NCBI RefSeq assembly: GCF_027627455.1
Contig: NZ_CP115483.1
Span: 3,534,001 to 3,598,000, forward strand
From: Sphingobacterium sp. SYP-B4668
GTDB taxonomy: Bacteria > Bacteroidota > Bacteroidia > Sphingobacteriales > Sphingobacteriaceae
DNA length: 64,000 nt
Direction of reading: 5' to 3'
Of this stretch, positions 18,412 through 27,094 are shown in pieces. The notes beneath the pieces were generated by a model that was not told where the DNA came from, did no database searches, and saw only the letters and a program-made list of their open reading frames with translations. The position numbers were made by a program, and so were the translations under genes. Numbering within the stretch: position 1 is the first letter of the stretch; every line of letters begins with the position of its first letter.

Positions 18412-19050
18412 TCACAATGCTTTGACAGAGCTATTATAAAAATCATAGAGCTGACCTATATCACCGGAACAAAGAATTGGCATGGCTTGTCGTATATGCT
18501 CTTCCTTCCATGAGCACCAATTCATCTCCAACAACTTCTCTATATCCTCATCGTAAAATCTTTGCTTGATACACCTAGCTGGATTACCTCCAACAATACA
18601 ATAAGGCGCCACGTCCTTAGTGACCAATGCCCGACTTCCAATCACAGCCCCGTCACCTATGGTTATGCCCGGCATAATCATGGCCTCACTACCAATCCAC
18701 ACATCATTTCCCACAACTGTGTTACCTGCAGTTAAAAATCCATTTTCACTTTCTTCAAAACAGGGGGTATCGGACATATAAAAAAATGGGAAACTAGAAA
18801 TCCAGTCGTAACGATGGCCTTGATTGCCTGCCATAATAAAACTTGCTCCGCTTCCTATAGAACAAAAATCCCCAATAATCAATTTGTCCACATCATTACG
18901 GTCCGGAAACAAGTAACGAGCGCAATCATCAAATGAATGCCCATGATAGTACCCCGAATAATATGAATATCTACCTACAATAATATTAGGATTGGTAACT
19001 TGGTTTTGGAGTGTAATGCCTTTGAAAGGACTTTCGAAAAAATTATTCAT
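18412..19050 (-). CDS. catB: Type B chloramphenicol O-acetyltransferase (xenobiotic acetyltransferase)
   Basis: This 212-residue protein follows the CatB/Vat xenobiotic acetyltransferase pattern throughout. The opening [11 protein letters not shown], then [47 protein letters not shown] with catalytic H79, and [22 protein letters not shown] form the left-handed beta-helix hexapeptide repeats. Members are cytoplasmic trimers that acetylate chloramphenicol (or related hydroxyl drugs) with acetyl-CoA. Length and start agree with known CatB proteins. It lies beside a TetR-controlled RND pump but has its own promoter and terminator. Its leader may hold an attenuator. There is no mobile-element gene nearby, so it may be an intrinsic chromosomal copy. 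Drug range cannot be told from sequence. Confidence 0.93.
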   Translation of the reverse strand: MNNFFESPFKGITLQNQVTNPNIIVGRYSYYSGYYHGHSFDDCARYLFPDRNDVDKLIIGDFCSIGSGASFIMAGNQGHRYDWISSFPFFYMSDTPCFEESENGFLTAGNTVVGNDVWIGSEAMIMPGITIGDGAVIGSRALVTKDVAPYCIVGGNPARCIKQRFYDEDIEKLLEMNWCSWKEEHIRQAMPILCSGDIGQLYDFYNSSVKAL

Positions 19051-19123
19051 GTTTAACTAGACTTAAATATATAACAAACAAAGCCTTCTCCATTAGGTCA
19101 GAAGAGAAGGCCACTAAACCCAT
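19043..19123 (-). CDS. Putative 26-codon leader ORF overlapping the catB start
   Basis: In the catB leader a frame runs from ATG at 19123 ([12 protein letters not shown]...) to TAA at 19043-19045, overlapping the first eight bases of catB in another frame. It also spans the leader hairpin. A second mini-frame, MEIAV-stop, lies at 19151-19168 just downstream of the promoter, after a GGAG. The arrangement resembles translational coupling or attenuation, which is known for other cat genes in Firmicutes. No data support translation here. Confidence 0.3.
   Translation of the reverse strand: MGLVAFSSDLMEKALFVIYLSLVKHE
19083..19111 (-). promoter_or_regulatory. Hairpin in the catB leader
   Basis: GCCTTCTC (19083-19090) and GAGAAGGC (19104-19111) form a perfect 8-bp stem with a 13-base loop. 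On the minus strand it is followed by TTTGTTTG. It lies between the promoter and the catB start and could regulate expression. Confidence 0.5.
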
Positions 19124-19184
19124 CAGGTATTTAATATTATATCAAGCTAGCTATACTGCTATTTCCATACTCCAAAAATAACAA

Positions 19185-19214
19185 CAAATATACTGATATG
19201 CAAACCCTTAGAAA
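19185..19214 (-). promoter_or_regulatory. catB promoter (TTTC-N18-TATATTTG)
   Basis: On the minus strand a perfect TAnnTTTG element (TATATTTG, 19192-19185) is preceded at 18 bases by TTTC (19214-19211), close to the -33 TTTG consensus. This gives a leader of about 130 bases before catB. The spacer between catB and tetR (19051-19453) otherwise contains only the leader features and the TetR operator. Confidence 0.6.
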
Positions 19215-19419
19215 GTTCCATCCCGCGATAAGATTAGCACCAAATAGGACGACTTAAATACCTTTACAGCGCGTAAACAACAAACATATACAATCATCCA
19301 TATATACAATTATCAGTCAACAATGGTGGAAGAATGGGCGAGTGCCGTTGAAAAAAACATCTCATTTTAATTAATGACAATAAAATGTTAATAATTAAAA
19401 TCAAAAACATGAACTTTGC

Positions 19420-19432
19420 TTAACAGTGTTAA
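19420..19432. promoter_or_regulatory. TetR operator 1 (TTAACA-G-TGTTAA)
   Basis: A perfect 13-bp palindrome with a single central base lies 21 bases before the tetR start, where a bound repressor would block initiation. The same sequence, inverted, recurs at 20193 and a near copy at 20089, which supports autoregulation. Confidence 0.75.
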
Positions 19433-19453
19433 ATCATTTATTATATAAAATCA

Positions 19454-20053
19454 ATGGGTAGTAAAGAGCGGATACAGCGTTTGAAAGAGGATAATAGAAA
19501 TAGAATCCTCGAAGCCTCCCTTCAAATTGTGAAAGAAGAGGGATGGCAGGCGTTGAGTATGCGCAAAATTGCTGATATCATCGAATACACCGCCCCGATG
19601 ATTTATGAATATTTCGCCAATAAAGAGGCTATTTTAACAGAGCTTGCCAATCAGGGATACCTACTACTATCCAAAAAAGTAAAGGAAGCAAAATCTGGAG
19701 AACATATTGCTGAAAAACAACTTGAAGCTATGTGGTTTGGATATTGGGATTTCGCTTTTGAAGAACGTGAACTCTATCAACTGATGTTTGGCGTGGGTAC
19801 GGCATGCTGCGGATTTGAAAAAACCTATAAATGCGCAGAATCCCATGGCAAACTAATTAGCGATGTGATTCGGGAAATAATGAAACATCAAAAGCCCACA
19901 GAAGATTTAATTTGCAGAAAATATTTCACCTATTGGTCGATTATACATGGATTGATTTCTATCAACCTGGTGAATCAAGGAAATGGAGACATTACTAATC
20001 AGGAGGTGCTCAAGGATGCCATATATGGAATCACGAGGTCACTAACCGACTGA
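19454..20053 (+). CDS. TetR/AcrR-family repressor of the RND pump
   Basis: The protein (199 aa) has a TetR helix-turn-helix at about 13-62 (NRILEASLQIVKEEGWQALSMRKIADIIEYTAPMIYEYFANKEAIL). A C-terminal ligand-binding domain follows, of the type in which WHG-like segments occur (FTYWSIIHGLISINLV). Two adjacent cysteines (ACCGF, about 117-119) could matter for sensing, but this is only an observation. It is followed after 90 bases by the RND adaptor gene on the same strand. Palindromic sites before its own start and before the adaptor suggest that it represses both and is released by a pump substrate. Confidence 0.92.
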   Translation: MGSKERIQRLKEDNRNRILEASLQIVKEEGWQALSMRKIADIIEYTAPMIYEYFANKEAILTELANQGYLLLSKKVKEAKSGEHIAEKQLEAMWFGYWDFAFEERELYQLMFGVGTACCGFEKTYKCAESHGKLISDVIREIMKHQKPTEDLICRKYFTYWSIIHGLISINLVNQGNGDITNQEVLKDAIYGITRSLTD

Positions 20054-20088
20054 TTTTTTTTGAATAAAATAAAACATAGTTATATTAT

Positions 20089-20101
20089 TTAACACCGTTA
20101 A
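20089..20101. promoter_or_regulatory. TetR operator 2 (TTAACACCGTTAA)
   Basis: This 13-bp site differs from the perfect palindrome by one half-site base and lies 43 bases before the adaptor ATG, in the probable promoter of the pump operon. Confidence 0.65.
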
Positions 20102-20143
20102 ATTACCCCAAACTACACACATATATATAATAATTATTACTAA

Positions 20144-21340
20144 ATGAAAACATCTCCCCTTAATGATTTTACTAAAATTCTAGGCCTAGAATTTAACACT
20201 GTTAAATATTTTAATCATGTTAAAATACTTTATTTTTTTTCAGCGGTATTGTTGTATGGATGCTCCACAGGCACCAGTAAACCGGTAACCCCACCACCTC
20301 CTAGTCTACCAATAATGACCATCAATGCCAGTGACCAGAATGTATATCAAGAATATCCAGCTGCCATCGAGGCATCGGCGAATATCGAAATCAGGCCCCA
20401 GGTAGATGGTACCCTTGAACATATCTACATAGATGAAGGCGCAAGAGTCAACAAAGGACAATTGCTTTTCAAAATAAACGACCGTCCCTATCAAGAGCAA
20501 TTGAATCAAGCAAAAGCCAACTTAGAGGCCGCTCAAGCGACCTTGGATAATGCGGAATTGGAAGTCGATAAAAAAACACGTTTAGTAAATAATAAAGTCC
20601 TAACCGAATTTCAGCTGCAAACTGCGATTAGCAATAGAAATGCAGCCAAGGCTAGCGTACAACAGGCTCTATCAGCAGTAGAATCGGCTAAAATAAATGT
20701 GGGGTATACCGCCATTAGAGCATCAGTCGATGGATATATCGGACGTTTGCAGAGAAAACAAGGAAGCTTGGTCGGCACAGCCGACCAACAAGCGCTCACA
20801 GAGCTCTCCAATGTAAAGGATTTGCACGTCTATTTTTCACTAAGTGAAAATGATTTCATAGCCTTCAAGAATAATGTCCAAGGAAACACGCTGGAGCAAA
20901 AACTAAAAAACTTACCTCCAGTATCATTAATATTATCAGACCAAAGTATCTACGAACATACAGGAAAAATTGATATGGTCGATGGTCAATTTGATAAAAA
21001 TACCGGAGCCATAACATTGCGCGCTACATTTCCAAATCCAGAGGGTATACTTAGAAGTGGTAATACCGGAAAAATTAGAATCGAAAAAAAATATAATCAA
21101 ACATTGCTTGTACCCCAAATGGCAACCCTAGAAATGCAGGATAAAATCTTTGTTTACACCGTCGATAGTAAAAACAAAGTTAGCCAGCAACCTATAGAAG
21201 TCCTTGGAAAAAGTGGAGCAAATTATTTGATAAAAAGCGGTGTAAGCCAAGGGGATAAAATCGTTCAAAAAGGAATCGATTTACTACAAGATGGACAAGT
21301 CATTACACCACAACCCTTAGCGCAAGATAGCATTAAATAA
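20144..21340 (+). CDS. RND efflux periplasmic adaptor lipoprotein (MexA/AcrA type)
   Basis: The 398-residue membrane-fusion protein links the inner-membrane pump to the outer-membrane channel. It has a lipobox (LLYGCS, Cys at about residue 40), a lipoyl half-motif EIRPQVDGTLEHIYIDEGARVNKGQLLFKI, a helical hairpin with AKANLEAAQATLDNAELEVDKK, the second lipoyl half and a beta-barrel domain (YTAIRASVDGYIGRLQRKQGSLVG). The chosen ATG gives an unusually long polar segment of about 25 residues before the signal peptide. No later in-frame ATG precedes the lipobox. TetR operator 3 lies inside this 5' coding part. It opens the adaptor-permease-channel operon. Confidence 0.94.
   Translation: MKTSPLNDFTKILGLEFNTVKYFNHVKILYFFSAVLLYGCSTGTSKPVTPPPPSLPIMTINASDQNVYQEYPAAIEASANIEIRPQVDGTLEHIYIDEGARVNKGQLLFKINDRPYQEQLNQAKANLEAAQATLDNAELEVDKKTRLVNNKVLTEFQLQTAISNRNAAKASVQQALSAVESAKINVGYTAIRASVDGYIGRLQRKQGSLVGTADQQALTELSNVKDLHVYFSLSENDFIAFKNNVQGNTLEQKLKNLPPVSLILSDQSIYEHTGKIDMVDGQFDKNTGAITLRATFPNPEGILRSGNTGKIRIEKKYNQTLLVPQMATLEMQDKIFVYTVDSKNKVSQQPIEVLGKSGANYLIKSGVSQGDKIVQKGIDLLQDGQVITPQPLAQDSIK
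20193..20205. promoter_or_regulatory. TetR operator 3 (TTAACACTGTTAA), intragenic
   Basis: This is the exact reverse complement of operator 1, inside the first codons of the adaptor gene. A weaker related site, TTAATCATGTTAA, follows at 20211-20223. Binding here could act as a roadblock or by looping to operator 2. Confidence 0.65.
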
Positions 21341-21361
21341 TCACTATAACATTTAAAAACA

Positions 21362-24300
21362 ATGCTCCAAAAATTTATAGAAAAACCTGTACTGGCTACT
21401 GTTATATCCATATTACTGGTCATACTCGGTATTATTGGGATTTTGAAACTCCCTTTACAGCAATTTCCCGACATTGCTCCTCCTGCAGTACAAGTGACAG
21501 CCCTGTATCCAGGCGCTAACGCCGAGACAGTACTCCGAGCGGTGGCTCCTTCTTTAGAAGAATCCATAAATGGGGTAGAAAACATGAGCTACATGAGCTC
21601 GACCGCCAGCAATGATGGATCATTGATGATAACCGTATATTTTAAACTAGGAACTGACCCTGACCAAGCAGCAGTAAATGTGCAAAATAGAGTTTCACAA
21701 GCTACGAGTCAACTTCCTACAGAGGTCATACAAGCAGGAATCACGACAGCAAAGCAGCAAAACAGCCTAATCATGGTGCTGGATCTGTATACAGAAGACG
21801 AAAGCAAATACGACCAAACATTTATCACCAACTATGCTCAAATTAATATAATACCCGAACTTAAACGTATCCCAGGAGTCGGACAAGCACTTCCTTTCGG
21901 TGGAAGTAAAGACTATTCTATGCGGGTATGGTTGGACCCAAATCAAATGGCAAGTTACAAACTGACTCCAGCAGAAGTGATGGCCGCCATTCAGGATAAA
22001 AACGTGGAGGCAGCACCAGGGAAATTTGGAGAGAGCAGTAAAGAGGCGTTCGAATTTGTTATTAAATACAAAGGAAAATTAAACCAACCTAGCGATTATG
22101 AAAACATAATCATCCGTTCAAATGTTGATGGGTCGATTCTCAGGCTTAAAGATGTAGCTCGCATTGAACTGGGATCTTATACCTATGCCAGTCACACTCG
22201 TATAGATGGAAAAGCTGGCTTGAATATTGGCGTTATGCAACTAGCAGGCTCGAATGCGAATGAAATTCAAATTGCCATTCAAGAATTCATGGAAAAAGCC
22301 TCCCTTAACTTTCCAAAAGGAGTCAAGTACCTCGTCCTTTACAATACTAAAGATGCATTAGATCAATCCATAGATCAAGTCAAACATACCCTTATTGAAG
22401 CTTTCCTTTTAGTCTTTTTAGTGGTTTTTCTCTTTCTCCAAGATTTTAGATCAACCTTGATACCCGCTATTGCAGTTCCGGTAGCTATCATTGGAACTTT
22501 CTTTTTTATGCAGCTTTTTGGCTTTTCAATCAATTTACTTACCTTATTTGCTTTGGTGCTGGCCATTGGCATTGTAGTGGATGATGCAATTGTGGTGGTG
22601 GAAGCAGTACATTCCAAAATGCAACACGCTCATCTACCTCCAAAATTAGCCACCACATCCGCCATGAGCGAGATTACAGGTGCAATAATCTCCATTACAT
22701 TGGTCATGTCAGCCGTCTTTCTCCCTATTGGTTTTATGGAAGGATCCACGGGTGTATTTTATCGTCAATTTGCATTTACTTTAGCCATTGCCATTGTTAT
22801 TTCAGCCATCAATGCATTGACACTGAGTCCTGCCCTCTGCGCTCTATTTCTTAAACCATCACATCATTCGGCCAATGAGGTAAAAAAAATAAGTTTTAAA
22901 GAAAAATTCTTCACAGGATTCAATGTCGGTTTTGATAGACTGACCAAAAATTACGTAGGTAGTCTCGGATTTCTCGTTCGACATAAATGGGTAGCCCTAT
23001 CTGCCCTAGCTGTAATCCTCGTTTTGACACTGGTAATGATTCGCAAAACACCTACTGGATTTATTCCATCTGAAGACCAGGGTTTTATTGCCATATCACT
23101 TTCCATGCCGGCCGGTGCTTCACTTGACCGAACTTCCGAAGCGCTACGAGAGGCTGAAAAACAATTGCAAACAGCACCCTTCACAAAGACGTTAAATGTG
23201 TTGGCAGGTTTCAACATCTTGACCCAATCTACTAGCCCTTCTGCAGGTGTTGCTTTCATATTACTCAAATCCCATAAAGAGCGCGGCGATATCAAAGATA
23301 TTAATGCTATCATGAGTGATGTTAATCAAAAACTAGCGAACATAAAAGGAGCAAATTTCTTTGTATTTACTTTCCCTACAGTCCCAGGATTTAGTAATGT
23401 TGACGGCTTAGATATGGTATTACAAGATCGCACTGGAGGTCAATTGAACAAATTCAGTGAAATAGGACAAGGCTTTATTGGACAATTAATGCGACGTCCC
23501 GAAATTCTAATGGCCTTTACTACATTCAAAGCAGACTATCCACAATATGAACTTCAGGTAGATGACATTAAGGCCGAACAACTAGGGGTCAATACAAAAG
23601 ATATTCTACAGACGATGCAAGCGTATTTCGGCAGTGCACAAGCCTCAGATTTCAATAGGTTTGGAAAGTATTATCGTGTTATGGTCCAAGCAGATATCCC
23701 AAATCGTACCGAGCCTTCATCCATGGATGGTATCTATGTAAAAAATCGAAGCGGCGATATGGTCCCAATCAATACACTCGTTAAATTGGAACGAGTCTAT
23801 GGCCCCGAGACCGCTTCACGTTATAATCTTTTCAATTCAATAGGAATAAATGCTATTCCTAAACCAGGATTTAGTTCCGGTGATGCCATTCGAGCTGTAG
23901 AGGAAGTAGCCAGCCAACATCTCCCTACAGGTTATACTTATGAATTTTCAGGAATGACCAAAGAGGAAATTGTATCAGGAGGTCAATCCACACTCATCTT
24001 TATCTTGTGTCTTATTTTCGTGTATTTCCTCTTAGCAGCACAATACGAAAGTTATATTATACCCCTAGCAGTCATTCTTTCCATTCCCACAGGAATATTT
24101 GGTGTATTCGCCGCAATCGGACTGACCGGTATTTCCAATAATATCTATGTACAAGTCGCCTTAGTCATGCTGATAGGTTTATTGGCTAAGAACGCCATCT
24201 TAATTGTAGAATTTGCAATTCAAGGCCGTAAGCGTGGAGACACCATTGCACATGCTGCCCTCGAAGCTGCCAAATTAAGATTACGCCCAATCATCATGAC

Positions 24301-24565
24301 CTCTCTTGCATTCATTGTTGGTATGATACCCATGATGGGAGCGGTAGGTCCATCCGCCCAAGGGAATCACTCCATCAGTATCGCAGCTGCAGGAGGCATG
24401 TTATCTGGTGTTGTATTAGGGCTATTCATCATTCCGATACTCTTCATTATCTTTCAATATCTACATGAAAGCTTATCAGGGGGACCCGCTATGAAAAATG
24501 AAAATCAGGTCGTTTCAACGGAAACACGTACACCAGCAATCGCACAAGTTCACAATAATGCATAA
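21362..24565 (+). CDS. RND multidrug efflux permease (AcrB/HAE1 family)
   Basis: At 1067 aa this is a full-length RND proton antiporter with 12 membrane segments and two large periplasmic loops. It begins MLQKFIEKPVLATVISILL, as HAE1 pumps do. TM4 has the proton-relay acidic pair in GIVVDDAIVVVEAV, and TM10 has the lysine in GLLAKNAILIVEFA. Other family phrases are SGGQSTLIFILCLIFVYFLLAAQYES and RLRPIIMTSLAFIVGMIPM. It lies 21 bases after the adaptor and 27 before the outer-membrane factor, so the three make a complete tripartite exporter. Substrates cannot be predicted, though the next-door catB suggests exposure to amphenicol-like drugs. Confidence 0.96.
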   Translation: MLQKFIEKPVLATVISILLVILGIIGILKLPLQQFPDIAPPAVQVTALYPGANAETVLRAVAPSLEESINGVENMSYMSSTASNDGSLMITVYFKLGTDPDQAAVNVQNRVSQATSQLPTEVIQAGITTAKQQNSLIMVLDLYTEDESKYDQTFITNYAQINIIPELKRIPGVGQALPFGGSKDYSMRVWLDPNQMASYKLTPAEVMAAIQDKNVEAAPGKFGESSKEAFEFVIKYKGKLNQPSDYENIIIRSNVDGSILRLKDVARIELGSYTYASHTRIDGKAGLNIGVMQLAGSNANEIQIAIQEFMEKASLNFPKGVKYLVLYNTKDALDQSIDQVKHTLIEAFLLVFLVVFLFLQDFRSTLIPAIAVPVAIIGTFFFMQLFGFSINLLTLFALVLAIGIVVDDAIVVVEAVHSKMQHAHLPPKLATTSAMSEITGAIISITLVMSAVFLPIGFMEGSTGVFYRQFAFTLAIAIVISAINALTLSPALCALFLKPSHHSANEVKKISFKEKFFTGFNVGFDRLTKNYVGSLGFLVRHKWVALSALAVILVLTLVMIRKTPTGFIPSEDQGFIAISLSMPAGASLDRTSEALREAEKQLQTAPFTKTLNVLAGFNILTQSTSPSAGVAFILLKSHKERGDIKDINAIMSDVNQKLANIKGANFFVFTFPTVPGFSNVDGLDMVLQDRTGGQLNKFSEIGQGFIGQLMRRPEILMAFTTFKADYPQYELQVDDIKAEQLGVNTKDILQTMQAYFGSAQASDFNRFGKYYRVMVQADIPNRTEPSSMDGIYVKNRSGDMVPINTLVKLERVYGPETASRYNLFNSIGINAIPKPGFSSGDAIRAVEEVASQHLPTGYTYEFSGMTKEEIVSGGQSTLIFILCLIFVYFLLAAQYESYIIPLAVILSIPTGIFGVFAAIGLTGISNNIYVQVALVMLIGLLAKNAILIVEFAIQGRKRGDTIAHAALEAAKLRLRPIIMTSLAFIVGMIPMMGAVGPSAQGNHSISIAAAGGMLSGVVLGLFIIPILFIIFQYLHESLSGGPAMKNENQVVSTETRTPAIAQVHNNA

Positions 24566-24592
24566 ATAGAGAGGGGCAAAAAAATCACACTC

Positions 24593-26020
24593 ATGAATAT
24601 AAAAATCAACATCGTTATCCTGTTATTTCTATCCACAATAGTCGTATTGTCTTGTCAAACCAAAAGGATAGAAAACAGCTTGCATCCCCCCTTTCCTGAA
24701 CAATATAGAGGGAATGAAAAGATGGATTCTGCTACCAATCTAGCAGATGTTCCATGGCAGGACTTTTTTCACGACACTATTTTAAAGGAGCTCATCGATA
24801 CGGCAATCCGTCAAAACATGGATATGCAGCTCGCTGTCAAAAATATTGAAGCATCACAATTGATGATACGACAAGCAAAAGCTGCATATTTACCAAGTTT
24901 GCAACTTCAAGTCAACGCCAATAGCACCAATCCCTCAAACAATAGCTTGAATGGCCTTAGTCTTGGCGAATTTTTGAAACAAAATCATATCGAAGACTAT
25001 AATGCCGCGCTATCACTTTCCTGGGAAGCCGATATATGGGGTAAGATACGCAATCAAAATGCAGCAGCACTTGCCCGTTATCTCCAGACAGCTGAAGCTA
25101 AAAAAGCAGTCCAGACACAACTAGTTGCTCAGGTTGCCCAAGGCTACTACCAGTTGCTCATGCTTTACCAACTTCATGAGATCGCTATCCAGAATCTGAA
25201 CCTCAGCGACAGCACCCTTCGCATAGTTCAACATCAGTATGACGTTGGAGATATTAGCCTATTGGCTGTAGAACAAGTGACAGCACAAAAATTAGCGGCG
25301 GCCGCATTAATTCCCGATTTTGAACAACAGATTCAGATTCAAGAAAATGCAATCAGCATCCTTAGTGGGAAGCTACCCCAGAAAATACAAATCCAAGAAA
25401 AGCTAAATAATGTCGTATTACCTGACCAAATGCATGCCGGGATTCCCGCGCAACTGTTAGGTAGAAGACCAGACGTCAAACAGGCCGAATTAGCTGTGAC
25501 GGAGGCACTCGCTTATCAGCAATCCGCAAGAGCCAAAATGTATCCTTCACTGGTGATCAGTGCAGAAGCTGGTGTAAATGCATTCAAAGCAAGTAATTGG
25601 TTCAACATTCCTGCCTCCTTATTTGGGGCTGTGACTGGGAGTCTTACCCAACCGCTACTACAACGTAGACAACTCAAAACGCAGTACGAACTTGCTGTTA
25701 TTGAACAAGAGAAAAGTATTGTTGTATTCAGGCAATCAGTCATCAATGCGGTGGGTGAGGTTTCGGATGCATTGATATCCATTGAGAAGCTCAAAGAAAA
25801 GCACCACATTGCGCTAGGTCGAACAAAGAGACTGCAGCGAGCCACACAACACGCTGATCTCCTATTTGAAACAGGAATGGCAACTTACCTTGAAGTCATC
25901 AGCGCTCAAAGTAATGTCCTCCAGAGCGAATTGGAACTCGCACAACTCAAAAAAGCCGAACTTGTGGCAGTCGTGAATCTATATCGCTCACTCGGAGGTG
26001 GCTGGTCCAACAAACAGTAA
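24593..26020 (+). CDS. RND outer-membrane factor lipoprotein (NodT/OprM type)
   Basis: The protein (475 aa) is the channel of the tripartite pump. It has a lipoprotein signal (VVLSCQ, Cys at about residue 21), then the duplicated OEP domains of long helices and short beta segments. Typical phrases are VPWQDFFHDTILKELIDTA, LSWEADIWGKIRNQNAAA, LLGRRPDVKQAELAV and ETGMATYLEVISAQSNVL. The length matches NodT-family members. It ends the operon and is followed by a strong hairpin terminator 28 bases after the stop. Confidence 0.95.
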   Translation: MNIKINIVILLFLSTIVVLSCQTKRIENSLHPPFPEQYRGNEKMDSATNLADVPWQDFFHDTILKELIDTAIRQNMDMQLAVKNIEASQLMIRQAKAAYLPSLQLQVNANSTNPSNNSLNGLSLGEFLKQNHIEDYNAALSLSWEADIWGKIRNQNAAALARYLQTAEAKKAVQTQLVAQVAQGYYQLLMLYQLHEIAIQNLNLSDSTLRIVQHQYDVGDISLLAVEQVTAQKLAAAALIPDFEQQIQIQENAISILSGKLPQKIQIQEKLNNVVLPDQMHAGIPAQLLGRRPDVKQAELAVTEALAYQQSARAKMYPSLVISAEAGVNAFKASNWFNIPASLFGAVTGSLTQPLLQRRQLKTQYELAVIEQEKSIVVFRQSVINAVGEVSDALISIEKLKEKHHIALGRTKRLQRATQHADLLFETGMATYLEVISAQSNVLQSELELAQLKKAELVAVVNLYRSLGGGWSNKQ

Positions 26021-26048
26021 TTAGACCATTTTTACACAACTATAACAT

Positions 26049-26079
26049 ATGGGGTCTTCTCTAGAGAGGCCCCATTTTT
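26049..26079 (+). terminator. Terminator of the RND operon
   Basis: ATGGGGTCT (26049-26057) pairs with AGGCCCCAT (26067-26075), and a T run follows. It separates the pump operon from the orphan gene at 26280. Confidence 0.88.
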
Positions 26080-26279
26080 ATTCCCATATCGCTGATTTCC
26101 ATTAAATATTAGAACTATTCTTTGTAAAAAAGAGTGATACTAATGTCCTCCTGGGATACGACCAACAACCTACCTAGACCTAAAGGGAAAATAATTATTT
26201 AATTAGGCATAAACTTATTAAGAATAAAATGTAAATTAGTAAACAACAACCAACTTCAACCTTACTTTGATTAAGAACT

Positions 26280-26870
26280 ATGTTTACAAAAAGTTTAGAT
26301 TCTTCCAATCATCATCACAATGTTTCATATGGGGCATTCGACCGATCCATGGATTGGTACGAATACTATCAGATAGCAAAGTCAGCTGGGGATACGCTAC
26401 TACAAGAATCTATCGTAAAGGGTCATATCAAAGACAGTTCACAGGATGATGCCGAGACCAATTTTGCAGCTCTTTTTATCAATGTGTTTTATCATTGGGG
26501 GATTGCTTTTAAAATTGGATTTAGCAATGTTACACAAAGCAGTTCTGGCTCCACTCGCATAAAACGTAAAGTTCTAAATAAGACCACGCAGGATTTGGTC
26601 TATTTAGCTGAAAGTGCTGGATTATTCAGTAGTGAAGATGACTCTTCGAAAGTAAAAGCAAATCATGATGTATTTCGAAAGGCACTCTTATTATTAGAAG
26701 ATATTATTCGTTGGAATGAAAGATATCCATACCACACAGTTTCGTCTATTATTTCCAAACTTCAATCCAAAATTCCTTTTTTGATTACCTGCGGATTGAA
26801 TTTTATCATCATTATCAAACCTCTTTTTGATTTTCTTGAAACCGAAATTACCAATATCATGCAGGTATAG
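26280..26870 (+). CDS. Protein of unknown function, 196 aa
   Basis: I do not recognise this protein. It has no signal peptide. Residues 1-80 are polar (MFTKSLDSSNHHHNVSYGAF, with a His triplet at 11-13). A central helical charged region carries STRIKRKVLNKTTQDLVYLAE. A hydrophobic C-terminal stretch at about 166-185 (PFLITCGLNFIIIIKPLFDF) could be a membrane anchor or a buried helix. It stands alone between the RND terminator and a 224-base spacer before the purC terminator. An overlapping frame at 26267-26449 is a shadow. Codon use looks like its neighbours and the frame is uninterrupted, so it is probably real. Confidence 0.65.
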   Translation: MFTKSLDSSNHHHNVSYGAFDRSMDWYEYYQIAKSAGDTLLQESIVKGHIKDSSQDDAETNFAALFINVFYHWGIAFKIGFSNVTQSSSGSTRIKRKVLNKTTQDLVYLAESAGLFSSEDDSSKVKANHDVFRKALLLLEDIIRWNERYPYHTVSSIISKLQSKIPFLITCGLNFIIIIKPLFDFLETEITNIMQV

Positions 26871-27036
26871 ATAATCGTAGATAACAATATTTCTAGATAT
26901 TTACCTATGATAAGCTTACTCTAAAAAGATGTCTTTTTTGCTTCATCCTTATACTAGGACTATGCTAGTTTACGTTATATAACTAATTGAGTTATTTGTC
27001 CGATCAAGTATAACTGGTGCAAATAATATAGAATAA

Positions 27037-27068
27037 AAAAGACGGCCCGGACTTCAAAAGCCCGGGCT
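27037..27068 (-). terminator. Terminator of purC
   Basis: On the minus strand AGCCCGG pairs with CCGGGCC around an 11-base loop and is followed by GTCTTTTTT. It begins 26 bases past the purC stop. Confidence 0.85.
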
Positions 27069-27094
27069 ATTTATATGGCCGTTTGTGATAAGTT

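Noticed and set aside
18047..20053. Integron or transposon around catB
   Set aside because: No integrase, transposase, attC-like site or flanking long repeats are visible, and the codon use resembles the neighbours.
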